34,081 nucleotides of DNA from a virus: IMG/VR virus record IMGVR_UViG_3300042305_000404, positions 1 to 34,081 of that record; one strand, given 5' to 3'. The notes beneath the pieces were generated by a model. It was not told the origin of the DNA. It was given only the letters and a program-made list of their open reading frames with translations, and ran no database searches. Shown here piece after piece: positions 12,381 to 20,580 of the stretch. Position 1 is the first letter of the stretch. Every line of letters starts with the position of its first letter. Both the position numbers and the translations under genes were made by a program.

Positions 12381-13224
12381 AGTGTGTATTTATATTATTT
12401 TCAATCTCTGTTCTATTACTCAATTGATTACTTCCATAAATAACAACCTCAGATGTATTACCGTCCCAAAATAGGCTGGCACTGCCACGAACAGCGCCTA
12501 ATCGAAACCCATTAAAAGCATTTGTTCCCCAATTTGCATTGGTATAAAATTGCGTTGTTGAATTTCTATAAGCATTACTTGTTGAACCATTATGCAATAT
12601 TGAATATAAAACAAAATTAGTATTTATAGATTGTGTAGAGGCTACAAAGTTGCCAAAGCCAAGGGTTATTTTGTCATCCGGTGCCTTGTATAGTAGTGCT
12701 TGATTTGTTGTAACGCTATCAAATAAAACCTTTTCGAAGCCTCCCAAATAATTGTTTTTGTTGCAAATAAATATAGATTTTGGGTTGCCAGTTGTTATAT
12801 CTGCATTTTCTAAATGGTCATTTAAACCATCAAATTTTAAAGTTGGTTTTAAATTTTGTGTCAATATTTCACCCGAACTAACAATTTGAGGCTGGTTGGC
12901 TGCTGTGCTTTGTGTTAAATTACGGCTATTGCCTGATTGGTCATACCAAGTTGTAATAAATCCATTGCCAACTCCGCAAAAAGTAGTAAGTGAATTTTCA
13001 TCCAAAGTGCCACCATTTATAAATCCAATATCTTGTTCTGTATTATCACTGCTGCGTCTTACCTTAATTGCAAATCCAGTATAAGCATTACGCAATAAAC
13101 GCAAGGAATATGCAGCAGCAGCATTTTGGTACAAATCTAAAAGATAAGAAGTTGCGCCAAATCCTTCCGAATATGACCTAATTAAACCAGTTCGACTTCT
13201 TAACCCAAACCTGCTATTTGCCAT
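12367..13224 (-). CDS. Arabinofuranosidase/LamG-like tail protein, receptor-binding candidate
   Basis: 285 residues. The first 150 residues match the ABF-B/LamG-like pattern of phage fibres: LLDLYQNAAAAYSLRLLRNAYTG, RRSSDNTEQDIGF, FITTWYDQSGN, AANQPQIV. The rest is a concanavalin-like beta fold typical of carbohydrate binding (FNGFRLGAVRGSA, FWDGNTSEVVIYG). It is probably the distal adhesin recognising a host surface glycan. Last of the tail-fibre genes; stop/start junctions overlap on both sides. Confidence 0.75.
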   Translation of the reverse strand: MANSRFGLRSRTGLIRSYSEGFGATSYLLDLYQNAAAAYSLRLLRNAYTGFAIKVRRSSDNTEQDIGFINGGTLDENSLTTFCGVGNGFITTWYDQSGNSRNLTQSTAANQPQIVSSGEILTQNLKPTLKFDGLNDHLENADITTGNPKSIFICNKNNYLGGFEKVLFDSVTTNQALLYKAPDDKITLGFGNFVASTQSINTNFVLYSILHNGSTSNAYRNSTTQFYTNANWGTNAFNGFRLGAVRGSASLFWDGNTSEVVIYGSNQLSNRTEIENNINTHYGIY

Positions 13225-13586
13225 TATGAAATGCGGTTAATATATCCAATCAAATTAACGACATTGGAAGTGCCAGCAAATGCCCTTATAGTTCGCCCAG
13301 TTGAACCATCACCACTTAAAACACAACCGGGCAAAACAAGGCTTAGTCCTGATTTGGAAGGTATGCCAACAATTATCTGGTCATCCGGTGATGTTGTCCC
13401 ACCCATTTCAATAGTCAAAGTAACTAATGTTGCACTCGTATTTATTGCATATAGCCATACTTCGTCAATAACTCCGCTACTTGCCTGAGTGGTGTGAATA
13501 GTTGTGCCGGGTGTTCCCGATGCAGCCACTTTAATAGGGCGACCGCCCGTGCTGCCTGATAGTAATATTTTGGTAAAAGTTGCCAT
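13224..13586 (-). CDS. Beta-rich tail/virion accessory protein
   Basis: 120 residues, almost all beta strand: KILLSGSTGGRPIKVAASGTPG ... DEVWLYAINTSATLVTLTIEMGGTTSPDD ... RAFAGTSNVVNLIGYINRI. This family occurs next to tail fibres in Bacteroidota phages. TAATG junctions on both sides show tight coupling with the fibre and adhesin. Likely a fibre-network or decoration protein. Confidence 0.65.
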   Translation of the reverse strand: MATFTKILLSGSTGGRPIKVAASGTPGTTIHTTQASSGVIDEVWLYAINTSATLVTLTIEMGGTTSPDDQIIVGIPSKSGLSLVLPGCVLSGDGSTGRTIRAFAGTSNVVNLIGYINRIS

Positions 13587-14347
13587 TATGAGAATACTTG
13601 AATTTCTAATATGTCCGCACCTGCTGAAATGGTCAAATCGCCACTTCCAACAACGCTGTTGCCGTTAATTGTCTTGATGTTTGTTCCTGATTGCAGCGTG
13701 TCTTGTTTCGCATCCACAGCCGTTTTAACAGCCTTTTGCGAGGGATAGAATGTGTCGCTATTATCGGCCAACGATGTCTTCTTATTTGCGCTGTTTTCGG
13801 GCGTATAACCCAAAGCCGTGATGACATTGGTAATATATCCCTGCGAGGTTACATAAGCCTGAGTTGCATAGCCGCTTAATGCAGTTGTTATTTGACTTGC
13901 CACCGCTGCGGTTGTGGTGAATGTCGCCACCGCCCAATCATAAACCGCTTTAACGCTTGGGTACTTTGTGTTTGAAGCTAAATCCGTTGTAACGCTTGTG
14001 GACTTATTCGCCACATTTTCGGGAGTAAACCCGAGTGCTGTCGTTACATCGCCACTGCTTATGGTCAAGGTGTAAAATTCCAATCCACTTGCATCGGCTT
14101 TTACCCGTACAAGTTTGCCGCCTTGCCCGGTGTAACTTTGCGGCACATCGGTAAGGTCAGTGAACAATGTCGCACCACCACCGCTACCGCCCCAGTATTG
14201 CAGCGAGTTCCACGCCCCTACTCCGTTACCGATTTTAAATTTTCGGGTGTCGGTTTCAGCACCAAATTCACCTTCGGCCAATACCGGGTTTTGTGCTGTC
14301 CATTGTGCAGCAGTGCCGCGTCTTAATTTTATAGTGATGTAACTCAC
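13586..14347 (-). CDS. Tail fibre with Mtd-like N-terminal domain
   Basis: 253 residues, GTG start at 14347. Residues 5-55 (KLRRGTAAQWTAQNPVLAEGEFGAETDTRKFKIGNGVGAWNSL) are the module that attaches phage fibres to the tail (major tropism determinant N-terminal type). Two degenerate repeats follow (TTALGFTPEN / TALGYTPEN, each continuing YPS-x-KAV), then a C-terminal INGNSVVGSGDLTI strand. Probably a trimeric fibre holding the adhesin encoded downstream. There is no reverse transcriptase or template repeat, so it is not a DGR target. Confidence 0.75.
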   Translation of the reverse strand: MSYITIKLRRGTAAQWTAQNPVLAEGEFGAETDTRKFKIGNGVGAWNSLQYWGGSGGGATLFTDLTDVPQSYTGQGGKLVRVKADASGLEFYTLTISSGDVTTALGFTPENVANKSTSVTTDLASNTKYPSVKAVYDWAVATFTTTAAVASQITTALSGYATQAYVTSQGYITNVITALGYTPENSANKKTSLADNSDTFYPSQKAVKTAVDAKQDTLQSGTNIKTINGNSVVGSGDLTISAGADILEIQVFS

Positions 14348-14883
14348 GCTATGCCTCCGTTAATTATGTTTGAAAAAGAACTATTGTAATACCCCCCGTC
14401 AATGACCTGCAATCCCGACAAATCCAATCCCGGAAAGTCGTAATCATTTGAAGGTACATCGCAAAAATCACGGGTGTTTGATGCTGTGAATGTAAACACA
14501 CTTGCAACCCCTGCCACGATGTCGGTTTTGTCGTCGTAAAAAGGTGTTGCGCTATCTTCGAGTTTCCACATTCCCGAACTATCGTTCCGGTATATGTAGC
14601 GAAGTGTCGCGTAAATGTCCAAAAGAACTTGGTGCATATCGCTTATCCGTTCAACGGCATCCGTGAAATCTTCGCGGTGTCTATCCATTACGGCCAGCGC
14701 AAAACGATAAACAACCCTATCCCCGTCAATTTGGCTGCCGTCAGGAAATATCCGCATCAATGGGTACAATGTGTCGCCCGTTGTGGCTACATTGTAATCA
14801 AGGTTGGTAACGACCGCCTTAATTTGCCTGTGATTTTCCCCTGCTGTTGTAAGGGCGTTTAGCAGTTGGTTTATCGTTACCAT
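14344..14883 (-). CDS. Minor tail or tail-completion protein
   Basis: 179 residues, mixed alpha/beta, with a block resembling tail-terminator-like proteins of Bacteroidota phages (TLYPLMRIFPDGSQIDGDRVVYRFALAVMDRHREDF ... VLLDIYATLRYI). It sits between the connector-like gene and the fibre, as expected for a head-tail joining protein. GTGA-type overlap with the fibre start. Confidence 0.6.
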   Translation of the reverse strand: MVTINQLLNALTTAGENHRQIKAVVTNLDYNVATTGDTLYPLMRIFPDGSQIDGDRVVYRFALAVMDRHREDFTDAVERISDMHQVLLDIYATLRYIYRNDSSGMWKLEDSATPFYDDKTDIVAGVASVFTFTASNTRDFCDVPSNDYDFPGLDLSGLQVIDGGYYNSSFSNIINGGIA

Positions 14884-14938
14884 GTTTTTGAAAATATATT
14901 AAGGCTTTTTGTTCGTTTTTCTCGCGTACTTTACTCAT
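14819..14938 (-). CDS. Possible small basic protein (39 aa) overlapping two genes
   Basis: ATG at 14938 forms the ATGA junction typical of this phage with the stop of the connector gene; the frame runs to TAA at 14819, overlapping the next gene by 65 nt. It is Lys/Asn/Gln-rich (MSKVREKNEQKALIYFQKHG). It explains the otherwise empty 14884-14934 gap, but the long overlap is unusual, so I am not sure. Confidence 0.4.
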   Translation of the reverse strand: MSKVREKNEQKALIYFQKHGNDKPTAKRPYNSRGKSQAN

Positions 14939-15489
14939 TTGGGAAAATCGTAATTAAGAAAGCAATCGTCTTCACCATATCCGAGGAAGAAACCGCCCAG
15001 CATATCCTGAGAATGTGGGTTAATTACATCGATGCCGTCGCCCGGATTTAGGTATAATGGGAATTTAGTGTCGTTTTCCAGCAGGTAATCGCGCAACCTT
15101 TGGGCGTAGTATTCCGCTTTGTGCTGATATTCCCGTTCAATTCGTGTCAACTGGTCTAAATCCACGCTGTTTGAATTGTCGCTGCCCCTTGTCATGACGC
15201 TTTTATTCATCATTTTAAAGGTCATTGGCAGCATACTTTCAGTTACAATGTAGTGGTATAGGCAAGGCGCAATGTATTTGTTTACAAGTGTCAAATAATC
15301 ACCTGCCAAACCAGCCCCGTTAATGTCGTCGCAAATCTTATCGTAAAGCCCCGAGCCTATTATATCCCTGATGTAAATATCCTGAGCCGTACGCATAGCG
15401 GTTTGCAGGATTTTGCTGTCCACATTTTCGTCTATCGGGGTGTTTTTCTTAACATCCTGCTCACTTACAAAAAAAGCAAAATTAGCCAT
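14935..15489 (-). CDS. Head-tail connector/adaptor protein (DUF6712-like)
   Basis: 184 residues. The helical pattern (ILQTAMRTAQDIYIRDIIGSGLYDKI ... YLTLVNKYIAPCLYHYIV ... EYYAQRLRDYLLEND) fits the adaptor proteins that follow portals in Bacteroidota siphophages. It lies directly downstream of the portal (8-nt overlap) and has a clear AAGGAGG 7 nt before its ATG, uncommon in this group. It should bind the portal ring and open the path to the tail. Confidence 0.7.
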   Translation of the reverse strand: MANFAFFVSEQDVKKNTPIDENVDSKILQTAMRTAQDIYIRDIIGSGLYDKICDDINGAGLAGDYLTLVNKYIAPCLYHYIVTESMLPMTFKMMNKSVMTRGSDNSNSVDLDQLTRIEREYQHKAEYYAQRLRDYLLENDTKFPLYLNPGDGIDVINPHSQDMLGGFFLGYGEDDCFLNYDFPK

Positions 15490-17386
15490 TGTTGCGCCTC
15501 CTTACATATACCTGCTTCCACTCATGCCTACAATGTGGCAAGTGTATTGCTGGTTCGCTATCGGGCACGGTGTACCAACCGCCCCTGCGTCTCCATACAT
15601 CATAACCCAAAATCGCAGTCATTTGGTCAATGTCTGCCCTTGTATAAAGTCGGTTCATCTTTTCCATTTCAATGCAGAACGGGCGTGATTGTGTTTTTAG
15701 TGGTTTTGCCTCGGGACTCACATTATATTTATACCTCAGTTCAATTCGTGGTGTGCCTCCGCTGTCGCTGATGTCGTTAATGCCGATGTCGGTAATTTTT
15801 ATGGCGGTGTTTGTCCACTCAATTTTACCAGCGTCTTGCAACACTCTTAAAATCTTAATCACTTCATCTTCGGCTATTCGTGAGGCGGTCGAAATCTCTT
15901 TGATACTTGCCTTTGGGTTATCATTAACCGCCCCCATGATTGCAAGTTCTTTTTCACTCAGTTCAGCAAAGTTGAACTTCACCATTTCAAACTGACTTTC
16001 AGGCTGTCCAAATTGCGCGAACACTTTTAAATCGTCATCGTGCCACTTTTCAAAGTCATTGAATTTGAACGCTGCATCGGCTGGTGGTGCTGCCTGTAAC
16101 ACATCACCACCTGCTATTGGTGCAAGACCTGCCAACGCCCTTTTTTCGTTTATGGTCATGTTTGACAGCACATTGTTTGCCACAAGTGGCGAAAGGCTGT
16201 TAATGCTTTCAATTATACGCTGTGCGCTGTCAACTACTTTCTGCTCAGCTTCGCCCAAACCAAGTGCAACCCTCGCTTCATCTACTGAAATAACCCCGGT
16301 GTTTGCCAGTGCCACATAATCAAGGCCGATAAACTCGCTGTCTTGTGTGCTTATCTGTACGCCCGGATATATGAAATCGCAAACATATTCAAGTGAACTG
16401 TCAAGTCTTGCTTGTCGTTGGTTTACATAGCTTTTATGAAACATCTCGTACGCCTCAATCAATTCATTTCTCGCGCCCAGTTGCCCGTCTGATTTTTGAC
16501 CCATTAAGATAGGTGGAAAGTTATGAGCCGTGAATATCTCGCTGTTTACGGTTTCATTCAGTTGCAGAAATTGTTTGTCAATGTCGCTGGGCTGTATGTG
16601 GTTAACCTCTGCCGGGCGTTCGTTGCCGTCATTGAACTGAATGATTAAGCCACCAGCGTTATCCGTCCCGGTGGTTCTATCCTTAAATTTCCGTTCAAAC
16701 TTACGCGCTTGTTCCGGTGTCGGTTCGCCCTTAAACAACTGAACCAGCGTCCCATTTGAAAACCCATTGCGGATGTTGTTATTGTGAAAGTTGGCTATCT
16801 CAACATCAATTTCGATGTATTGCAGCCCGTGAATGTACGGGGGTAATGGGTAAACTCCCAGCCCTGCATCATATTCCCGGTAATAGTACAACTGAACGCT
16901 GAACGGCTCTGCTGTGTCCGGGTTAAATCGGTCATAAGTCCTTACCTCATCCGCCTTGTATTTCTGCCAGTCTTGCAGATAAAGGTAAGTCCGGTGGTCA
17001 TTTGTGCGGATTTTTGAAAAATCTACATGGTAAAACTTTGCAATTTGCCCTAACTTGTTGTAATGCACCTCAAAACAATAGCCATTGAATATCTCGTAAT
17101 CGAGTGCCAACTTTGCTTTGAAATCATGCAGCCCTTCGTATGGGTTAACAAAGTCAATCAACTTCAAAGCCGCCTGATTGCCCTCAATTACACACTCACT
17201 CCCAGCGGTGAACCTTGCCTTTTGCTTTACAATCGCCCCGTGTTTTGGGCTGCGCTTGTAGAATTCGAGTAATGTATCAGGAAAATCGTTCTTTTCCCCG
17301 TATGTAACGAAGCCTTTTTGCTTTTGTTCTTTGAACTTTGGCAGCTTAGACTCCGCAAATGTTATCTTTAATAGTTCAAAACTCAT
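15482..17386 (-). CDS. Portal protein with C-terminal winged-helix-like extension
   Basis: 634 residues. Portal features: N-terminal KHGAIVKQKARFTAGSE, a central wing/stem region, and the typical clip segment FTAHNFPPILMGQKSDGQLGARNELIEAYEMFHKSYV. About residues 475-534 form a winged-helix-like unit (EKELAIMGAVNDNPKASIKEISTASRIAEDEVIKILRVL followed by a beta wing), not part of a standard portal. It forms the dodecameric DNA gate of the capsid. It lies about 11 kb from the large terminase, which is unusual. ATGA overlap with the preceding gene. Confidence 0.85.
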   Translation of the reverse strand: MSFELLKITFAESKLPKFKEQKQKGFVTYGEKNDFPDTLLEFYKRSPKHGAIVKQKARFTAGSECVIEGNQAALKLIDFVNPYEGLHDFKAKLALDYEIFNGYCFEVHYNKLGQIAKFYHVDFSKIRTNDHRTYLYLQDWQKYKADEVRTYDRFNPDTAEPFSVQLYYYREYDAGLGVYPLPPYIHGLQYIEIDVEIANFHNNNIRNGFSNGTLVQLFKGEPTPEQARKFERKFKDRTTGTDNAGGLIIQFNDGNERPAEVNHIQPSDIDKQFLQLNETVNSEIFTAHNFPPILMGQKSDGQLGARNELIEAYEMFHKSYVNQRQARLDSSLEYVCDFIYPGVQISTQDSEFIGLDYVALANTGVISVDEARVALGLGEAEQKVVDSAQRIIESINSLSPLVANNVLSNMTINEKRALAGLAPIAGGDVLQAAPPADAAFKFNDFEKWHDDDLKVFAQFGQPESQFEMVKFNFAELSEKELAIMGAVNDNPKASIKEISTASRIAEDEVIKILRVLQDAGKIEWTNTAIKITDIGINDISDSGGTPRIELRYKYNVSPEAKPLKTQSRPFCIEMEKMNRLYTRADIDQMTAILGYDVWRRRGGWYTVPDSEPAIHLPHCRHEWKQVYVRRRNNG

Positions 17387-17760
17387 CCGATGTGGTGCTG
17401 TTTTATAGTGGTGTTGACCTCATGGTCATTAAAATTCGTGTGTGATGTATTTACTTCGGCTATACCCCGGTCTATTTCTTCGTTTGCCAAGTCAGGGTCT
17501 AAATTGGTGGGGCTGGTTTGTGCAAATAACCTCCAATAATGTGTTCCAATCGGCAGGGTTTTAGCCGCTGTGCTGCCCTCGGTAAATGTGAACTCTTGAA
17601 ACCTTGCCGGGTGTGTGCTGCTGTCGGCCACAATAAATGCCTTTTGGTCATAGCTCACTTGGCTGTCAAAAACCAACAAATAAACGGGCGAGGTAATTGT
17701 AACCTTTTCCCGGCCAGTTATGATTACTGAATTGCTTTGACCCTTAGTAATGTAGAGCAT
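17383..17760 (-). CDS. Structural-module hypothetical protein
   Basis: 125 residues, beta-rich (KVTITSPVYLLVFDS ... FTFTEGSTAAKTLPIGTHYWRLFA), with a His/Asn-rich tail. Similar proteins of about 120 residues lie near portals in Bacteroidota phages. Start is the ATG at 17760; a TTG immediately upstream is in frame. First gene behind the GGTACATTTA element and terminator, so it opens the portal transcript. Role unknown. Confidence 0.65.
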   Translation of the reverse strand: MLYITKGQSNSVIITGREKVTITSPVYLLVFDSQVSYDQKAFIVADSSTHPARFQEFTFTEGSTAAKTLPIGTHYWRLFAQTSPTNLDPDLANEEIDRGIAEVNTSHTNFNDHEVNTTIKQHHIG

Positions 17761-17766
17761 CAACCC

Positions 17767-17774
17767 TAAATGTA
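17767..17774 (-). promoter_or_regulatory. Late promoter element before the portal operon
   Basis: On the minus strand GG precedes TACATTTA (17774 to 17767), 6 nt before the ATG at 17760. It lies just past the terminator at 17793-17820. A TTTG 17 nt upstream is formed only by the terminator's T-run. Confidence 0.55.
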
Positions 17775-17792
17775 CCCATTTTCAAAGTGTGC

Positions 17793-17820
17793 AAAAAAAA
17801 GGGGCAGCCGTAGCCACCCC
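17793..17820 (-). terminator. Intrinsic terminator after the tail-tube candidate
   Basis: On the minus strand a GGGG/CCCC stem (17817-17820 with 17801-17804) with an inner GGC/GCT extension around TACG is followed by eight T residues (17800-17793). It ends the transcript of the 17844-18356 gene. Confidence 0.85.
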
Positions 17821-17843
17821 CTTGCAAATACTATGAACAAATA

Positions 17844-18356
17844 CTATGAAAGACCCAGCGAAGTTACAACAGCCGACTGAACTTTCAAAGGCAGGTCTGT
17901 TTCTTTGTGCAAAAAGTTAAGAACATGACCTTTGAAGTCTCCAAACGCCTGACCGAAATTGCTTTCTGATTGCTGCAACTGAACGCCATAATCAGCACCC
18001 AGCAGCCAGTAGTTACCTTCTGCATCAAGTACAATTAACAGCATACGGTTTTGAGCCAGCAGTTTGATTTCGTTTCTTTGGGCGGTGGTTACTTTGTGCA
18101 ACCTTGCATTTACTTCGGCTTCATAGAACACCGTGCCATTTTCAGTTGACGGAATGGTGCGCCAAGTCATTGCAGTGGTTTCCTTTTCAAGTTCGTACTT
18201 GAAATAAACTTTGGGGCTGGTCAGGGTGTGGGCAGAAACCTCACCTGATGATTTTGTCAAAGTGGCTTTTGCGCCAAATTCAACAAGGTAAATTGATTTT
18301 ATTCCGGCCGACTGCGTTTTGCAATCAAGAGTAAATCCGGTAGTTAATATACACAT
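17844..18356 (-). CDS. Major tail (tube) protein candidate
   Basis: 170 residues, mostly beta strand (YLVEFGAKATLTKSSGEVSAHTL ... YFKYELEKETTAMTWRTIPSTENGTVFYEAEVNARLHKV), ending with YWLLGADYGVQLQQSE and a Gly/Leu tail. Composition and size suit a tail-tube subunit, and flanking terminators allow independent, strong expression. It could instead be another head-neck protein. Confidence 0.5.
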   Translation of the reverse strand: MCILTTGFTLDCKTQSAGIKSIYLVEFGAKATLTKSSGEVSAHTLTSPKVYFKYELEKETTAMTWRTIPSTENGTVFYEAEVNARLHKVTTAQRNEIKLLAQNRMLLIVLDAEGNYWLLGADYGVQLQQSESNFGQAFGDFKGHVLNFLHKETDLPLKVQSAVVTSLGLS

Positions 18357-18370
18357 CTGTTTTTTAAATT

Positions 18371-18399
18371 AAAAGGGGGTAGGGTTGTTCCCCACCCCC
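18371..18399 (-). terminator. Intrinsic terminator after the capsid gene
   Basis: On the minus strand a very GC-rich 10-bp stem (18399-18390 with 18384-18375, one G-T) closes a 5-nt loop and is followed by TTTT then an AT-rich tract. The short T-run suggests partial termination, giving less of the downstream gene than of capsid. Confidence 0.7.
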
Positions 18400-18424
18400 C
18401 GGGTTTAAATTTCTATTTCGTTAA

Positions 18425-19390
18425 TTATGGAAGTTTGAAATACACTACTTCTTCGGGGTACGCGATTTGCGTTCCATACTTCATTGAAGCGCGGAAGCGA
18501 ACTTCGTCGTTGTCCTGAGAATACCACATTTTCCAATCTTCTTCTTCATTCATCATGTCAGTACCGATAAAGAAGTTTGACCAGCGTCCGGCAACAATTT
18601 TGTTAGTGCCATTCATTCCATGCAGACCGTAGATTTTGATGCCGCTGATAGGGTCAACGATTTCCATTGCAGTTGCTTCAACAGCGTCGTAGTGGAACAA
18701 GTTGGCAGATACTAACCAAGCGCGGTAAGTGCGGTAGGTATCTGTGCCCATTGCGATAAACACATCTTCTTTGCCAAGAACTCCGGCAGGAATAAGGCTG
18801 TAAATCTTTGCAATGGCTTCGTCAATGTTTGAAGAAGTAAGCGAAGTCAACTGAGTGTAACCACCGCCAGTTGTGGGGTTGCCTTCGATAGGGTCGCCAG
18901 CACCTCCAAATCCGAGGTCGCCAAGGATAGTGAGGAAGCCGTCAAAGAAACCGCTGTTGCCTGAGCCTCCGGTTGAGTCGCCCTGCCAAATTGCAGTTTC
19001 AAGAGCCTCAGCTACTTTTGAAGCCTTTTCGTTTCCGATTTGCTCTTGGAATACGCCAAGGTCAACGGGTGCGCCAGCAGCCAAACCAATCTGAGTGTAT
19101 TTGGTTTCCAAAGTCTTAGGACACAAAGTTTCTTCAATTTTGATTTTACCAACGGTCAGGGTTCTTTTGCTGATTGTGGTGCTACCTGATGCAGTGTAAC
19201 CGCATCCGTCAGTTTGAAAAAACACATCAGAATAAAGCAAAGGCAGAATTTCTGCACTCTTAATTCCGGGAACAACTTGTCCAGCACCCTGCAACAAAGA
19301 TGCAGTTTTACCACTGAACATTGATTTTACGAGTAGGTCGGTTTTTACCTCTTTGGTGTAGTCGGTAAGACCTGAAACAACAAATGCCAT
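18425..19390 (-). CDS. Major capsid protein
   Basis: 321 residues, the usual size for an HK97-fold capsid protein. The pattern is typical of Bacteroidota siphophages: LLVKSMFSGKTASLLQGAGQVVPGIKS, a helix with EETLCPKTLETKYTQIGLAAG, a Gly-rich loop (residues about 150-180), DEAIAKIYSLIPAGVLGKEDVFIAMGTDTYRTYRAWL, and a C-terminal VRFRASMKYGTQIAYPEEVVYFKLP. It follows the protease and scaffold genes in the expected order, and terminator and spacing allow high expression. Confidence 0.88.
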   Translation of the reverse strand: MAFVVSGLTDYTKEVKTDLLVKSMFSGKTASLLQGAGQVVPGIKSAEILPLLYSDVFFQTDGCGYTASGSTTISKRTLTVGKIKIEETLCPKTLETKYTQIGLAAGAPVDLGVFQEQIGNEKASKVAEALETAIWQGDSTGGSGNSGFFDGFLTILGDLGFGGAGDPIEGNPTTGGGYTQLTSLTSSNIDEAIAKIYSLIPAGVLGKEDVFIAMGTDTYRTYRAWLVSANLFHYDAVEATAMEIVDPISGIKIYGLHGMNGTNKIVAGRWSNFFIGTDMMNEEEDWKMWYSQDNDEVRFRASMKYGTQIAYPEEVVYFKLP

Positions 19391-19396
19391 TTTATT

Positions 19397-19960
19397 TTAT
19401 TTTTTAAGGTTTTTGAATGAGGATGCGAAAGCGCTAAGTGCGCTGTCTTTTTCTACTTTTTTGTGGCCGAACTGGGGTGCAGCAGGCTCGGGGGTTTGGT
19501 TTGCGAACTTTTCGAACACGCTGAAAGTTTCTTCAACCTTGCCCAGCATAGCAATCAGGTTCTTTTCGATGCTGCTCAGGCGGTCTTCAACACTTGTGCG
19601 GTAGGCTTCGAATACTTCAAGGCTGGCAAATTGTGCTGCTGCCTCTTCTTCGACTTCCATTTCTTTGGTTTCGATTTCGGTAATGATACCACCCTCAGTT
19701 GAAATCAACTGCCCGTCGGTAGTTTCGTGAGTTCCGTCAGGTGCAGGTACTTCGCCCTCGGGGCTGATAACCATAAGTGCGCCACCCACTGCGGGTGCAT
19801 CGCCTTCGAATGCTACGATTGTGCCGTCAACCAAAGTGGCTTCGCCAAACTTTTTTGGTTCTGCCGCTGGTTCTGCCTCAGCAGTAAAGCGCATTTTTAA
19901 TTCTTCGGTTAATGCCGAAAAGCTGGTTTTCAATTCGGCCAGTTCTTTTGTGAAGTTCAT
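19397..19960 (-). CDS. Capsid scaffolding protein candidate
   Basis: 187 residues, acidic with low-complexity Ala/Glu/Pro stretches, an early helix (ELAELKTSFSALTEELKMRF), a central Gly-rich part and a C-terminal coiled coil (EVFEAYRTSVEDRLSSIEKNLIAML), ending with basic residues KSFKNLKK-like that can contact capsid. Its position between protease and capsid protein is diagnostic. Expected to guide prohead assembly and be removed by the protease. Confidence 0.75.
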   Translation of the reverse strand: MNFTKELAELKTSFSALTEELKMRFTAEAEPAAEPKKFGEATLVDGTIVAFEGDAPAVGGALMVISPEGEVPAPDGTHETTDGQLISTEGGIITEIETKEMEVEEEAAAQFASLEVFEAYRTSVEDRLSSIEKNLIAMLGKVEETFSVFEKFANQTPEPAAPQFGHKKVEKDSALSAFASSFKNLKK

Positions 19961-19965
19961 TTTCT

Positions 19966-20580
19966 TTAAATATTATTGTTTGTAAATTGGTGCAAAATTT
20001 TACTTAGTTCAGATGCCATTGCCCTGAGTTCGGCAGCGACACTACCCTCATATTCGACATTGAAAAGCCCCTCAACTGAAAAGCCTTTCCATTCCCCTGC
20101 CTTTACTTTTTCCCATACTTCTTCATTGTCCACTAAATAGGTAACGAACATTGAGCCGTCCTCGGCATCTTCAAAACCAACGGGCGGCATTATACCCCTT
20201 GCCCGGTCTATGAAGTACATCTCAATCATATACACTCCTTCGTTTACGGGTGTGGCGTGGTCTGTGTTGACTGCGTTGTACATGGCTTTGCGTGCCATTT
20301 TCTTTGCGATAGTCCAAATGGTGTCCGCATCGAATACGACATAATACTCACCCCTTGCATCGTCAAAACGATAAATGGGTTTGTTTGCCAGCATTGCCGG
20401 GCCAGTGATTATGCGCTTTTCTTCTGATTGAATAGAAAACTTGCGCTGCTCATTGAATAGCAGAAAATCTTTTTTTATAGCAGGTTTGTCAACTAACGAA
20501 ACGAATTCTACGCCCGTGTCGTCATCTTCATTCACTACTATTTTGTACAATGGTAACTCCATGCCCTTAAATGTACCCAT
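19966..20580 (-). CDS. XkdF-like prohead protease
   Basis: 204 residues (or 198 from the ATG at 20562). XkdF-family pattern: LPLYKIVVNEDDDTGVEFVSLVDKPAIKKDF, EKRIITGPAMLANKPIYR, then ADTIWTIAKKMARK ... NTDHATPVNEGVYMIEMYFID ... DNEEVWEKVKAGEWKGFSVEGLF. The His in NTDH and the conserved Ser in FSVEG are likely catalytic (family knowledge). It cuts scaffold and capsid during maturation. The upstream ATG at 20580 makes a TAATG junction with the tape measure gene; the inner ATG fits the promoter element at 20568-20575. Confidence 0.85.
   Translation of the reverse strand: MGTFKGMELPLYKIVVNEDDDTGVEFVSLVDKPAIKKDFLLFNEQRKFSIQSEEKRIITGPAMLANKPIYRFDDARGEYYVVFDADTIWTIAKKMARKAMYNAVNTDHATPVNEGVYMIEMYFIDRARGIMPPVGFEDAEDGSMFVTYLVDNEEVWEKVKAGEWKGFSVEGLFNVEYEGSVAAELRAMASELSKILHQFTNNNI
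20568..20575 (-). promoter_or_regulatory. Late promoter element before the protease-scaffold-capsid genes
   Basis: GG-TACATTTA (20575 to 20568 on the minus strand), 5 nt before the ATG at 20562. If active it lets head genes be transcribed independently of the tape measure gene. It also encodes the first residues of the longer protease form, so it could be chance. Confidence 0.45.

Noticed and set aside
13586-14347. Possible diversity-generating retroelement because of the Mtd-like fibre
   Set aside because: There is no reverse transcriptase gene and no template/variable repeat pair anywhere in the window; the Mtd-like part is only the attachment domain.
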